Source: Mesorhizobium australicum (GTDB lineage Bacteria > Pseudomonadota > Alphaproteobacteria > Rhizobiales > Rhizobiaceae). From it: a DNA stretch of 64,000 nt. Shown one piece after another: positions 8,700-17,751 of this stretch. The stretch spans positions 806,001 through 870,000 of the forward strand of contig NZ_FXBL01000004.1 in NCBI RefSeq assembly GCF_900177325.1, read 5' to 3'. The position numbers were made by a program, and so were the translations under genes. The notes beneath the pieces were generated by a model. It had not been told where the DNA came from. It did not search any database and saw only the letters and a list, made by a program, of their open reading frames with translations. Within the stretch, counting starts at the first letter, position 1. Each line of letters starts with the position of its first letter.

Positions 8700-9782
8700 A
8701 TGCGATTGTCCAGACGCCACCTGCTCAAGACCGGCATGCTTTCCACCGCGACGCTCGGAGCGCTGTCGGTCACCTCCCGCCTGCCGGCCTTCGCGGCCGA
8801 CAAGCCGCTGACCGTCATCGACTGGGGCGGCAACTACATCGACAATATCCGCCTGGTGAGCGAGAAGCTGACCGGCTTCGACGTGACCTATGACGTCCAT
8901 GCGGGAGACGCGACGGCCACCCTGACCAAGATGAAGACCACCTGGCCGAAGAGCGACTACGACGTCGTCGCGGCGTGGAATCCGATCTTCTCCTCCATGA
9001 TCAACGAAGGCTGGGCGGAGACGGTCACCGCCGACGAGATTCCCAATCTGAAGGATGTTCCGTCCGCGCTTTTCATGAGCGACGGGACCGGCGCGTGGAA
9101 GACAGTGCCCCGGTCGATCATGGCGCTGCATTGGGGCTATGCGAAGCAGTTCTGCCCCTTCCCGCTCACCAACATCCGCGACCTTCTCGATCCGCGACTC
9201 AAGGGCCTGGTGCTGATGCCTCCGCCGCAATCCAGCACCAACATGCAGATGATATCGATCGCCTATGCGCTCGGAGGTGACGAGCGCAACATGGAGCCCG
9301 CCTGGGAGTTCGTGAAGAAGATGGCGGAGGCCGGCAATATCGGCCGCGTATCCATGTCCGACGCCGACACGTTCACGTCGATGTCTACCGGCGAGACCTG
9401 CGTCACCTTCACCACCTCGACCGGCTTTCAGCACATCGGCACGGTCACCCCGGTCGAGAACCTGGCGCGGATGCCGGCGGACAGCGGCTTCCGCACCGGC
9501 ATCGTCACCGAAGGCTGGATCGTGCCGAAGGGAGCCAACACGGCGGCCGCCAAGGAATGGCTGAACGGCATGATGAGCCCAGAAAGCAACGCGGCCTTCT
9601 GTTCGGCGGTCGGCAGCATTCCCGCCAACATCAAGGCCACGGTGAGCGAGGAGCAGAAATACGTCGCCTTTACGGAAGAGGAATACGCGAAATACACCTT
9701 CCCAACCGACTGGGCCTATGTGGCGACGCAGGTCGATGGCTGGATCCAGCGCTGGGAAAAAGAGATCGCTCCGCTGCTTTGA
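8700..9782 (+). CDS. Periplasmic substrate-binding protein, PotD-like, Tat-exported
   Basis: 360 residues. The N-terminus has a twin-arginine signal (SRRHLLK) followed by a hydrophobic stretch and cleavage likely near FAADK, residues ~32-36. The mature part begins LTVIDWGGNY and fits cluster-D solute-binding proteins of the spermidine/putrescine and opine family. It would capture the ligand in the periplasm for the permeases just downstream. A ribosome site AGAGGGG at 8687-8693 supports the ATG. Ligand could be a cationic or amino-polyacid compound by family precedent, which is inference. Confidence 0.9.
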   Translation: MRLSRRHLLKTGMLSTATLGALSVTSRLPAFAADKPLTVIDWGGNYIDNIRLVSEKLTGFDVTYDVHAGDATATLTKMKTTWPKSDYDVVAAWNPIFSSMINEGWAETVTADEIPNLKDVPSALFMSDGTGAWKTVPRSIMALHWGYAKQFCPFPLTNIRDLLDPRLKGLVLMPPPQSSTNMQMISIAYALGGDERNMEPAWEFVKKMAEAGNIGRVSMSDADTFTSMSTGETCVTFTTSTGFQHIGTVTPVENLARMPADSGFRTGIVTEGWIVPKGANTAAAKEWLNGMMSPESNAAFCSAVGSIPANIKATVSEEQKYVAFTEEEYAKYTFPTDWAYVATQVDGWIQRWEKEIAPLL

Positions 9783-9819
9783 GAAGGAGACGGCCATCGG
9801 CGGACTTGAAAGGACAGAT

Positions 9820-10692
9820 ATGTCGGGAACCGACCAACGCCTGCGGCTCATGCTAGTTGCGCTGCCGCTGGCGCTCTATCTTGTCCTCTTCCTTGCGCCG
9901 ATGGCCATCGTCGTGATCGAGAGTTTCCGGCAGTTCGTGCCGGGGCGCATCGGTTCGGCGACGGGTGCGCCCCTGACGCTCGCCAACTATGCCGAACTGC
10001 TCGACGCCGCCTATCTCGGCTACTTTTTCCAGACGCTGCGCCTGTCGCTCGTCGCGTCCGTCGTGACGCTGGCACTGAGCTATCCGCTGGCGCATCACAT
10101 CGCGCGACGCCCGACCGACCTCGCGCACAAGCTCATGGTCTGCGGGCTGGTGCTCCTGTTGTTCATGAGCGCGCTCGTCAAGGTCTTCGCACTGCTCATC
10201 TCGCTCGGCCCCTATGGATTCGGTCGCGAACTGGCAGGGCTTCTGGGTACCAGTCTCAACAGCCGCTTCATGTCCGAACTTCTCGTGGTCATCGGGCTGT
10301 TCAGCTTTGCCTTCCCCGTCTGCACGCTGATGCTTGTCTCCACGATCCAGGACGTCAATCCGCGATTTCTCGAGGCTGCGATGGCGCTGGGGGCGAACCG
10401 TACCAGCGGCCATTTGAAAGTCGTGATGCCGCTCTGCGCGCGTGGCTTCGCGGCTGCATTCCTCGTCGTCTTCACCCTCGGCATCAGCGCCTTCGTCATT
10501 CCGATGCTGCTGGGCCGCGGCAAGGTCACGTTCATGACCACGCTGATCTACAGCCGCTTCAGTTCGGTCGGGAATTTCCCGAGCGGAGCCGCCCTCGCGA
10601 TCGTTCTGCTGCTGCTGTCCCTGCTGTCCGTCTACATGATCGGCATCGCTGCCGCGCGCCTCGCGCCCCGCATACAGGAGAAGATGGCGTGA
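9820..10692 (+). CDS. ABC transporter permease, PotB-like
   Basis: 290 residues with about six membrane segments; the first is VALPLALYLVLFLAPMAIVV right after a short cytoplasmic tail. The cytoplasmic coupling loop EAAMALGANRTSGHLKVVMP near residues 187-206 is the EAA motif that docks to the ATPase. ATG 9820 is chosen because GAAAGGACAG lies just upstream and the longer in-frame extension would overlap the binding-protein gene. It overlaps the next permease by 4 nt (GTGA). Together with 7602, 8700 and 10689 it forms a complete importer. Confidence 0.9.
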   Translation: MSGTDQRLRLMLVALPLALYLVLFLAPMAIVVIESFRQFVPGRIGSATGAPLTLANYAELLDAAYLGYFFQTLRLSLVASVVTLALSYPLAHHIARRPTDLAHKLMVCGLVLLLFMSALVKVFALLISLGPYGFGRELAGLLGTSLNSRFMSELLVVIGLFSFAFPVCTLMLVSTIQDVNPRFLEAAMALGANRTSGHLKVVMPLCARGFAAAFLVVFTLGISAFVIPMLLGRGKVTFMTTLIYSRFSSVGNFPSGAALAIVLLLLSLLSVYMIGIAAARLAPRIQEKMA

Positions 10693-11510
10693 AGCGGATG
10701 GCGGACAGGGCGGTGTTTATCGTCGTCGGCGCAGCGATGGCGCTGACGGCGGCAGTTCTCATCCTGCCGCTCGTCTACACGATAGCGATGTCGTTCGAAC
10801 CGCGACCCACGATCGGTCCATTCCCGCCCGAGACGCTGTCGCTGCAATGGTACCGCAAGTTCTTCGAGAGCCCGTATTTCCTCGGAGGTCTCTGGACCAG
10901 CCTACTGGTGGCGCTGATCTCGTCGGCCGTCTCCTCGACGCTCGGCACCTTCGCTGCGATCGGCCTGTCGCGGGCGACGTTTCCGGGTGCAAGGCTGCTG
11001 AGCGCGCTGTTCCTGTCACCGCTTGTCGTGCCCGGCGTCGTGCTCGGTTTCGCCCTTGTCGTCTTCTTTTCGCTCACGGGCCTGGACTCGAGCTTCGCGC
11101 GCATCGTGCTGGCGCATTTGCTCCTCACGATCCCCTACACGATCCGGACGAGCCTTGCCGTGGTGGACGGCATATCACCAACCCTGACGGAAGCCGCTCT
11201 CAGCCTCGGAGCCAATGAGCGGCAGGCGCTGCTTCGCGTAGTCTTCCCTCTCGCCCGGACCGGCATCGCGACAGGCTTCATCCTCGCCTTCGCGTTTTCG
11301 ATGGACGATATTTCGGCGACCATTTTTCTGACCGATCCGAAGGTCTACACCTTGCCCGTCGCGCTCGCGAGCAGCATCAAGTCCCAGTTCAACCTGACGA
11401 TCGCCGCGGCATCCATCATGCTCATCCTGCTCGCCATCGCCTTCATCGTTGTTCTCGACAGGATTGTTGGCATCGAGGCGGTGCTGGGCAAAGGAATATA
11501 CCGCTCATGA
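10689..11510 (+). CDS. ABC transporter permease, PotC-like
   Basis: 273 residues starting at GTG within the upstream stop (GTGA overlap). It has about six transmembrane segments, with the EAA-type loop EAALSLGANERQALLRVVFP near residues 166-185 and the FSMDDISATIFLT segment that is characteristic of PotC/PotI-like permeases. It pairs with the PotB-like permease in the inner membrane. Its stop overlaps the LuxR-type regulator by 4 nt, so regulator and transporter are translationally linked. Confidence 0.9.
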   Translation: MKRMADRAVFIVVGAAMALTAAVLILPLVYTIAMSFEPRPTIGPFPPETLSLQWYRKFFESPYFLGGLWTSLLVALISSAVSSTLGTFAAIGLSRATFPGARLLSALFLSPLVVPGVVLGFALVVFFSLTGLDSSFARIVLAHLLLTIPYTIRTSLAVVDGISPTLTEAALSLGANERQALLRVVFPLARTGIATGFILAFAFSMDDISATIFLTDPKVYTLPVALASSIKSQFNLTIAAASIMLILLAIAFIVVLDRIVGIEAVLGKGIYRS

Positions 11511-12358
11511 ACGCAATCGCAGTTCCCGATGCCGCCGAGAACCGGCCGCTCGCACATGCCGTCCCGCGGACGTCGTCGCGTCTCGCGGCGCATTCGTCGG
11601 CGGTCGAGAGGCATCGCAAGATGCTCCGGTCCCGCCTCATCGACCGGAATGTCGGCGCGGTTCCTTCGGCCATGCTGGATTGCGCCGCCCACATGCTGCT
11701 TTATCTGGACGATCCAGCCGGCCTGCAGCGCGCCGTGCTGAGGCACCTGCTGGAGAAGCTGGACGCGAGCAGGACCGACATAGGTCTCGGCTCGCCCGAC
11801 GAGCCGATGCACCGGATCGCCGTCGAGGAATGGCGCGACGGCGTGCCGGATCGCGCCCAGAGCCGTGAGGTGCCCAACAGGCACCCCGCGGTGCAGATCG
11901 TCTGGCGTTCGAACGGCGCGGTCTATCTCGACATCCAGAACGACCCGGTCCTGGGGACGCTGAGGACGGCGACCCTCGGCAGGGGCGTGCGCGCCAAGCT
12001 GGCATGCCGCATCCAGGACGGCGGGCGGGTGATCGGCATGGTCTGCGTCGACGCCCGCGAGCCGCGCGGCGACTGGAACGGACAGGCGCGGGACTATCTC
12101 AACACCATGACGGAGACTTTCATTGCCCCGATCCTGCGTGCGAGCCTCGATTGCGTGGAAGGGCGGGCACCGATGCCGCTGACCACGGCGGAGATGGCGG
12201 TGGCGCGGCTGGTCGCTGCGGGTATGACCGACAAGCAGGTTGGCAAGACGCTGGGCAAGTCGCCCAACACGATCGACAACCAGCTCAGAAGCATTCGCGC
12301 CAAGCTCAACGTCGCCAACCGGACGCAGCTCGCCAATGCCTGCTGGGCGCTTCTGTAG
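11507..12358 (+). CDS. LuxR-type helix-turn-helix regulator with N-terminal sensor-like domain
   Basis: 283 residues. The last ~60 are a LuxR/FixJ DNA-binding domain: LTTAEMAVARLVAAGMTDK followed by a recognition helix with SPNTIDNQLRSIRAKL and NRTQLA. The N-terminal ~200 residues look GAF-like (AVYLDIQNDPVL then GGRVIGMVCVDAREP) and may bind a small ligand; this part is not assigned firmly. It overlaps the permease stop (ATGA), an unusual tight placement for a regulator at the end of a transport operon. Autoregulation and control of the monooxygenase/importer operon are inferred. Confidence 0.82.
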   Translation: MNAIAVPDAAENRPLAHAVPRTSSRLAAHSSAVERHRKMLRSRLIDRNVGAVPSAMLDCAAHMLLYLDDPAGLQRAVLRHLLEKLDASRTDIGLGSPDEPMHRIAVEEWRDGVPDRAQSREVPNRHPAVQIVWRSNGAVYLDIQNDPVLGTLRTATLGRGVRAKLACRIQDGGRVIGMVCVDAREPRGDWNGQARDYLNTMTETFIAPILRASLDCVEGRAPMPLTTAEMAVARLVAAGMTDKQVGKTLGKSPNTIDNQLRSIRAKLNVANRTQLANACWALL

Positions 12359-12483
12359 AGGCCAGTAGCGGATTCTCGCTATTTGCGGCAGGCAGATGTT
12401 GCCGTCTTGTTGAATCATCGGAGAACTGAGCCGAGACGGACAGGCGCAATGGCCGGCGTCGGGCTCCAACCAGAGGGATGAGC

Positions 12484-13494
12484 ATGCATAGCCCTGTTTC
12501 GAGAATGCTGAGGTCGGCCGTCGCCGTCGTTGCGATGGCTTCGAGCCTGGCCGTGTCCGGCCCGGCGTCGGCCGCCGACTACAAGATCGCCTATCTCGCC
12601 GCCTCGCGGCCGAACATCTTCAACCAGGCCGTCTTCTCCGGGATGGAGAAGGCCGCGGCCGAGTTCGGCGTCGAGATCGAGATTTTCGACGGCGAGTTCA
12701 ATCCGTCGAAGCAGTTCTCGCAGGTCGAGGACGTGGTCGCGTCCGGCCGGTTCAACGCGATCGCACTTCTCGCCAACGATTCCGTCGGCATCGTCCCCGC
12801 GCTGGAAGCCGCAGCCGCATCCGGCCTCAAGGTCGCGGCCGTCCAGTTTCCGCTGGGTGCCAACCCGGACACGCTCGAACCGCAGTTCAAGGGACTGACG
12901 ACGACGGTCGCTTCCGTGCCCGCCGAGGCGGCGAAGCTGCAGGCCGATGCCGTCGTCGCCTTCTGCAAGGACAAGGCGGAATGCCGGGTGCTGATCCTGA
13001 TCAGCCGGCTGATCTATCCGTTCGACAAGCGCAAATACGACGTCTTCGTCGAGGAGTTCGCCAAGCATCCGAACATAAAGGTGGTCTCCACCGTCGAAGG
13101 CGCCTACGACACCAGCACGTCGATGAAGGGTGTCCAGGACGCGCTCCAGGCCAATCCCGAGATCGACGCCATCCTGTCGATCGCCGACCAGCAGACGCTC
13201 GGTGCGGAGGTTGCGATCGAGGATGCCGGCCTCGAGGTCGAGAGCCTGTTCATCGTCTCGGGCGGCGGCACCGACATCGGGATCGAACGCATCAAGTCGG
13301 GCAAGTGGGACGCCAATCTGGCAGAGTTCCCAGCCAGCGAGGGCTACATCGCGGTGAAGACGCTCGTCGAGGCGCTCCAGGGCAAGGAAGTGCCGGCCGT
13401 CATCGACGCGCTGAAGATCGGCGCCGTCCCCTCCCTGGTCACCAAGGACGTGCTCGACTCCCATCCGGACTTCGTGCCGGAATGGAAGGGCTGA
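12484..13494 (+). CDS. Sugar-type ABC transporter substrate-binding protein (RbsB/type 1 fold)
   Basis: 336 residues. A Sec signal peptide (AVAVVAMASSLAVSGPASAA) ends near residue 32. The mature part has the type 1 periplasmic-binding fold: KIAYLAASRPNIFNQAVFSG, DGEFNPSKQFSQVEDVVASG and ILSIADQQTLGA. Such proteins deliver ribose-like sugars, polyols or other small molecules to RbsAC-type importers. ATG 12484 has GAGGG six nt upstream; ATG 12478 is an in-frame alternative with worse spacing. It is followed by the cognate ATPase and permease genes and a GMC oxidoreductase, so a polyol or alcohol ligand is one guess. Confidence 0.88.
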   Translation: MHSPVSRMLRSAVAVVAMASSLAVSGPASAADYKIAYLAASRPNIFNQAVFSGMEKAAAEFGVEIEIFDGEFNPSKQFSQVEDVVASGRFNAIALLANDSVGIVPALEAAAASGLKVAAVQFPLGANPDTLEPQFKGLTTTVASVPAEAAKLQADAVVAFCKDKAECRVLILISRLIYPFDKRKYDVFVEEFAKHPNIKVVSTVEGAYDTSTSMKGVQDALQANPEIDAILSIADQQTLGAEVAIEDAGLEVESLFIVSGGGTDIGIERIKSGKWDANLAEFPASEGYIAVKTLVEALQGKEVPAVIDALKIGAVPSLVTKDVLDSHPDFVPEWKG

Positions 13495-13518
13495 GAGGCC
13501 TGGCGCAACAAGGTGACG

Positions 13519-15105
13519 ATGAACCCGGCTCCCGTATCCTTGTCGGCCAGCGAAGGCGACGCGGCGTTCGTGCGTCTTCGCGGCATCGGCAAGTCGTTCT
13601 CGGGAGCCAAGGTGCTGAGCGAGGTCGATGTCGACTTCAGGGCCGGCGAGGTCCACGCGATCATCGGCGAGAACGGAGCCGGGAAATCGACCGTGGGCAA
13701 GATCGTCGGCGGATACTACGCTGCCGACGAGGGATCGATCGAGATCGACGGCGCGAAGGTGGGGCGTTTCTCGCCGCGCCAGGCGCTCGCGAGCGGCATC
13801 GCGATGATCCATCAGGAGCTTCAGCTGGTGCCACAGCTCTCCGTCGCGAAGAACGTCTTCCTCGGGATAGAGAACAACCTGCTCGGCGCGACGCGGGGCG
13901 ACGAGACCGCGAGGCTTCGCAAGCTCGACGAGCGTTGCGGTTTCGGCCTCGATCCTGACGCGCTGGTGTCGACCCTGCGCATCGCGGATCGCCAGAAGGT
14001 GGAGATCATGCGCGCGATCGCGCGCGACGCGCGGCTCATCATCATGGACGAACCGGCGTCCTCTCTGACCGCGGACGAGGTCGAGCGGCTGCATCGCATC
14101 ATCATCTGGCTGCGCGACGACGGGCGGTGCGTCGTCTACGTGACGCACCAGCTGGATCACGTGCTGGCGCTGTGCGACCGCGTCACGATCATGCGTGACG
14201 GGCGACGTGTGCGGACGTCCGCCGTCAGCCCCGAAACCCGCGCCTCGCTCGTCGAGGGCATGATCGGATCGGCGACGGACATCGTGATCCCGCACCGGCC
14301 GCCGCGTCCCTCGCCGGAGATCCCCCCAGTGCTCGACGTGAAGGCGCTCACCACCAGCACGGGTCTGCGCGACGTCTCGATCGCCGTGCGGCCGGGCGAG
14401 ATCGTCGGCCTGATCGGCCTCGTCGGCTCCGGGCGGTCGGAACTTGCACGCGCCATCTTCGGTGCGGACCCTTTGCAGGCGGGGCGCATTGTTGTCGCGG
14501 GGCAGGAGTATCAGAGCCCGTCGCCGGCGAAATCGATCAGGCGCGGCGTCGCCTTCGTGCCGGAGGACCGGCGCAAGCAGGGGCTCGACCTGACGCAGCC
14601 GACGCGCCCTAATCTGTCGCTGGTACATCGGCACCTGGTCAGCCGGCACGGCATCCTGAACCGCGGCGCCGAATATGCGCTGGCGCGCCGCCTGACCGAC
14701 TGGCTGGGCGTCGTGCCGCGCGATCCGGATGGCATGGTCGCCACCTATTCCGGCGGCAACCAGCAGAAGGTGCTCCTGGCTCGCTGGACCTGCGAGCGGC
14801 CGATCCTGGCGATCCTCGACGAACCGAGCAGGGGCGTCGACATCAATGCACGGCGGCGCATCCACGATTTCGTGGTTGAGCTCGCCGGCCAGGGGGCGGG
14901 CGTCCTCCTGATCTCGTCGGAGCTCGAGGAAGTGCTGGGCCTGGCGCATCGCGGCTATCTGATGCGGGGCGGCCGGATCGCGGACGAGATCGATTGCGAG
15001 GGCGTCACCGAGGCGGACGTACTGCGCCGCCTCTTCGACGTGGAGGAGAAGACGAACCCCATGGCAACCCACCCGGGTCCAGCGCAGGCGAGCAAGACCG
15101 GATGA
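13519..15105 (+). CDS. Sugar-type ABC transporter ATPase with two ABC domains (RbsA/MglA-like)
   Basis: 528 residues, the duplicated ATPase expected for ribose/galactoside importers. Domain 1 has Walker A GENGAGKST near residue 53 and Walker B LIIMDEPAS near 175, but its signature is degenerate (STLRIADRQKVE). Domain 2 has a modified P-loop (GLVGSGRSE) and a canonical YSGGNQQKV signature with LAILDEPSRG. This asymmetry is normal for the subfamily. ATG 13519 is preferred to GTG 13513 because AAGGTG lies upstream. The stop overlaps the permease start by 4 nt. Confidence 0.92.
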   Translation: MNPAPVSLSASEGDAAFVRLRGIGKSFSGAKVLSEVDVDFRAGEVHAIIGENGAGKSTVGKIVGGYYAADEGSIEIDGAKVGRFSPRQALASGIAMIHQELQLVPQLSVAKNVFLGIENNLLGATRGDETARLRKLDERCGFGLDPDALVSTLRIADRQKVEIMRAIARDARLIIMDEPASSLTADEVERLHRIIIWLRDDGRCVVYVTHQLDHVLALCDRVTIMRDGRRVRTSAVSPETRASLVEGMIGSATDIVIPHRPPRPSPEIPPVLDVKALTTSTGLRDVSIAVRPGEIVGLIGLVGSGRSELARAIFGADPLQAGRIVVAGQEYQSPSPAKSIRRGVAFVPEDRRKQGLDLTQPTRPNLSLVHRHLVSRHGILNRGAEYALARRLTDWLGVVPRDPDGMVATYSGGNQQKVLLARWTCERPILAILDEPSRGVDINARRRIHDFVVELAGQGAGVLLISSELEEVLGLAHRGYLMRGGRIADEIDCEGVTEADVLRRLFDVEEKTNPMATHPGPAQASKTG

Positions 15106-16025
15106 TCCGCGACACTCTTCAGAAGTATGGCGTCCTGATCCTGATCGTGGCGCTGATCGTCGTCCTATCGGTGGCGAGCAATGCGTTCCTGACACCGCGC
15201 AACCTGCTCAACGTCGTCAACCAGGCCGTCCCGCTGGCACTGATCGCCAGCGCGCTGACGCTCGCGATCATCGCCGGCGGCTTCGACCTGTCGACGGGCG
15301 CGGTCTTCGGCGTCGCCTCGGTGCTCAGCGCCACGGTCGCGGTCAACCTCGATCCCATGCTGGGCCTCGTCGCGGGGCCGCTGATCGGCCTCGTTCTCGG
15401 CCTGGTCAATGGCGTCATCGTGACCGGCTTCAGCGTGCATCCCTTCCTCGCCACGCTCGCCACCGGCGTGGTCTATCGCGGCCTGGCTATCCTGATCGCC
15501 GGCGGCGGCCTCATCCCGGTGCGCGACGAGGTGTTTTCCTGGCTTGGCCGCGGCCGCGTCGGCATCGTCAATATCGCGGTGATCGTGCTCGCGGTCTTCG
15601 CGGCGGCGATGATGTTCCTGCTCAATGCCACCACCTTCGGTCGGCGCGTGCGTGCGGTCGGCGGCAACGAGGAGGCGGCGATCCTCTCGGGCGTCCGGAC
15701 GGATCTGGTCAAGATCGCAACCTTCGCGCTGACGGGCCTTGCCGCAGGCCTCGCGGGCACGATCGCCGTCTCGCGCATCGGCGTCGGCCAGCCGACGGCC
15801 GGCGTCGGCATGGAACTGGACGCGATCGCCGCGGTGATCATCGGCGGCACCAGCATCTATGGTGGATCGGGCGCGGTCTACCGCTCGCTGTCGGGCGTGC
15901 TGCTGCTGGCGCTGATCGGCAACGGCTTCAACATCCTCAACGTCGACCCGTTCCTCAAGGATTTGACGACCGGACTGGTCATCCTTGTGGCAGTCGGCCT
16001 CAGCGCCAAGCGCCGGGCCCGATAG
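15102..16025 (+). CDS. Sugar-type ABC transporter permease (RbsC-like)
   Basis: 307 residues with eight or more hydrophobic segments, starting VLILIVALIVVLSVASNAFL. Family landmarks are IIAGGFDLSTGAVFG near residue 58, GFSVHPFLATLATG near 108 and RVRAVGGNEEAAILSG near 182, followed by GGTSIYGGSG. It forms the membrane channel of the importer encoded with 12484 and 13519. The start overlaps the ATPase stop (ATGA). The likely cargo is oxidised by the GMC enzyme 37 nt downstream, which is inference. Confidence 0.92.
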   Translation: MIRDTLQKYGVLILIVALIVVLSVASNAFLTPRNLLNVVNQAVPLALIASALTLAIIAGGFDLSTGAVFGVASVLSATVAVNLDPMLGLVAGPLIGLVLGLVNGVIVTGFSVHPFLATLATGVVYRGLAILIAGGGLIPVRDEVFSWLGRGRVGIVNIAVIVLAVFAAAMMFLLNATTFGRRVRAVGGNEEAAILSGVRTDLVKIATFALTGLAAGLAGTIAVSRIGVGQPTAGVGMELDAIAAVIIGGTSIYGGSGAVYRSLSGVLLLALIGNGFNILNVDPFLKDLTTGLVILVAVGLSAKRRAR

Positions 16026-16062
16026 GCCGGACGATCGACATTCAGCATACGGAGAAAAGGCA

Positions 16063-17679
16063 ATGACGTCTGAACGCCTTCGGTCTTTCGACTATGTCAT
16101 CGTGGGAGCCGGGTCAGCGGGCAGCACGCTCGCCAGCCGGCTGTCGGAAGATCCGAAGGCGCGCGTCTGCCTGATCGAGGCGGGGCCGGCGGACTCTAAC
16201 CTGTCGATCCATGTTCCGGCGGCGCAGATCAAGAACATGGTGAGCCCGCATTATTCCTGGCATTATTTCACCGAACCGCAGCGAGGGCTCGGCGGCCGCG
16301 CGATCCACATGCCGATGGGACGTATCCTCGGCGGATCGAGCTCGCTCAACGGCATGCTCTACGTGCGCGGCGACCGTTGGGACTACGACCACTGGGCGGA
16401 GCTCGGCTGCGACGGCTGGGCCTACGAGGACGTCTTGCCCTTCTTCCGCAAATCGGAGGGCAACGAGCGCGGCGCGAACCATTATCACGGGGGCGACGGG
16501 CCCCTGAAGGTGCGCAAGGGGACGCCCGGCACCGCGATCTGCGAGGCCTTCGTTGAGGCCTGTGCCGGCGCCGGCGAACGCATCAACGACGATTTCAACG
16601 GAGAGGACCAGGAAGGCTTCGGCTATTTCGACAACACGATCCATCGCGGCAGGCGCTGGAGCACGGCCTCCGCATTCCTGCGGCCCGCCGAGCGCCGGTC
16701 TAACCTGACCGTGCTGACACGCGCACTGGTGCCGCGCATCGTGCTCGAGAACGGCGTGGCGCGGGGTGTCGAAGTGGTCGTGAACGGTCGCAGCGAAACG
16801 GTCCAGGCGGATGCGGAGGTGATCCTCTGCGCTGGCGCGATCGGCACGCCGCACCTGCTGATGCTGTCGGGCGTGGGGCCGGCCGATCATCTGCGCTCCG
16901 TGGGCGTGGACGTGGCACTCGACGTGCCGAGTGTGGGTGCGAATTTCCAGGATCACCTTGGACATCACATCAATATCGATTGTCCGTTGCCGGTCAGCGC
17001 CTACCGGCTCCTGAATCCGGTGCGGGCCTTCATGGCCGGCGTGCAATATACGCTGACGCGCGGGGGGCCGCTGGGCCGCCCTTCGCTTCCGACCGGTGGT
17101 TTCTACAAGTCGAAACCGGACGCGGAGGTCGCCGATGCGCAGATGCATCTCACCATCGCCAAGCTGCCGGAGATCGAGGAGGTGTCGGGCAAGATACCGC
17201 TCCCCTCCGGCCATGGCTTCTGCGTCGTCGTCAACCAGGGCAGACCGGCGAGTCGCGGTCATGTCAGGCTCAAATCCGCCGACCCGATGGCGCGGCCGGC
17301 GGTCGATCCGAACTATCTCGGGGAAGCCTCCGACGAGGATGGCCTCTTCGCCGCAGTGGCGAAGGTCGGAGAGCTGATGGAGCGACCCGAGATGCGGCCT
17401 TACATCACCCTGCCCGACGAGCTGCCCCGCCGCTTTGGCGACCGCAAGGTCTTCCGCGCGGAGCTTCTCAGGATGGCCGGCAGCGCGTTCCACCCGGTCG
17501 GCACTTGCCGGATGGGCACGGATGCGGAGGCGGTCGTCGATCCGCAACTGCGCATGAACGGCATCAGGAGACTGCGCATCGCCGACGCGTCCGTCATGCC
17601 GACGCTGATCAATGGCAACACCAATGCGCCGTCGATCATGATCGGCGAGAGGGCCGCGGCGCTGATATCCGGCCGATAG
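16063..17679 (+). CDS. GMC-family FAD-dependent oxidoreductase (choline dehydrogenase-like)
   Basis: 538 residues, standard GMC length. The ADP-binding dinucleotide fold is DYVIVGAGSAGSTLASRL at residues ~8-25, the second GMC signature MGRILGGSSSLNGM lies near 85-98, and the C-terminal catalytic His is in FHPVGTCRMG with Asn in NTNAPSIMIGE. GMC enzymes oxidise alcohols (choline, polyols, aryl alcohols) to aldehydes using FAD and pass electrons to O2 or quinone. Located directly after the sugar-type importer and before a strong terminator, it probably oxidises the imported alcohol. ATG 16063 is preceded by GGAG at 16051-16054. Confidence 0.9.
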   Translation: MTSERLRSFDYVIVGAGSAGSTLASRLSEDPKARVCLIEAGPADSNLSIHVPAAQIKNMVSPHYSWHYFTEPQRGLGGRAIHMPMGRILGGSSSLNGMLYVRGDRWDYDHWAELGCDGWAYEDVLPFFRKSEGNERGANHYHGGDGPLKVRKGTPGTAICEAFVEACAGAGERINDDFNGEDQEGFGYFDNTIHRGRRWSTASAFLRPAERRSNLTVLTRALVPRIVLENGVARGVEVVVNGRSETVQADAEVILCAGAIGTPHLLMLSGVGPADHLRSVGVDVALDVPSVGANFQDHLGHHINIDCPLPVSAYRLLNPVRAFMAGVQYTLTRGGPLGRPSLPTGGFYKSKPDAEVADAQMHLTIAKLPEIEEVSGKIPLPSGHGFCVVVNQGRPASRGHVRLKSADPMARPAVDPNYLGEASDEDGLFAAVAKVGELMERPEMRPYITLPDELPRRFGDRKVFRAELLRMAGSAFHPVGTCRMGTDAEAVVDPQLRMNGIRRLRIADASVMPTLINGNTNAPSIMIGERAAALISGR

Positions 17680-17701
17680 GCGGCGACGGCTTTTGTCAAA
17701 C

Positions 17702-17730
17702 AAGAGGGGCGGGATCATCCCGCCCCTCTT
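17702..17730. terminator. Strong bidirectional intrinsic terminator
   Basis: A perfect 14-bp inverted repeat, AAGAGGGGCGGGAT / ATCCCGCCCCTCTT, separated by a single C (functionally a 12-bp stem with a 5-nt loop). The rightward side is followed by TTTCATTTC and the leftward side by TTGTTTGACAAAAG. It lies between the convergent GMC oxidoreductase and flavin reductase genes and can end both. Confidence 0.9.
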
Positions 17731-17751
17731 TCATTTCGTAGGTCTGGATGC

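Noticed and set aside
7533..9851. A 772-codon minus-strand open frame opposite the ABC ATPase and binding-protein genes
   Set aside because: The plus-strand genes carry Walker motifs and a Tat signal. The antisense frame is an artefact of codon bias.
12415..15195. A 926-codon open frame on the minus strand across the ribose-type importer genes
   Set aside because: High GC keeps antisense frames open. The translation is Arg/Asp/His-rich with no domain, and the plus strand has three well-supported ABC genes there.
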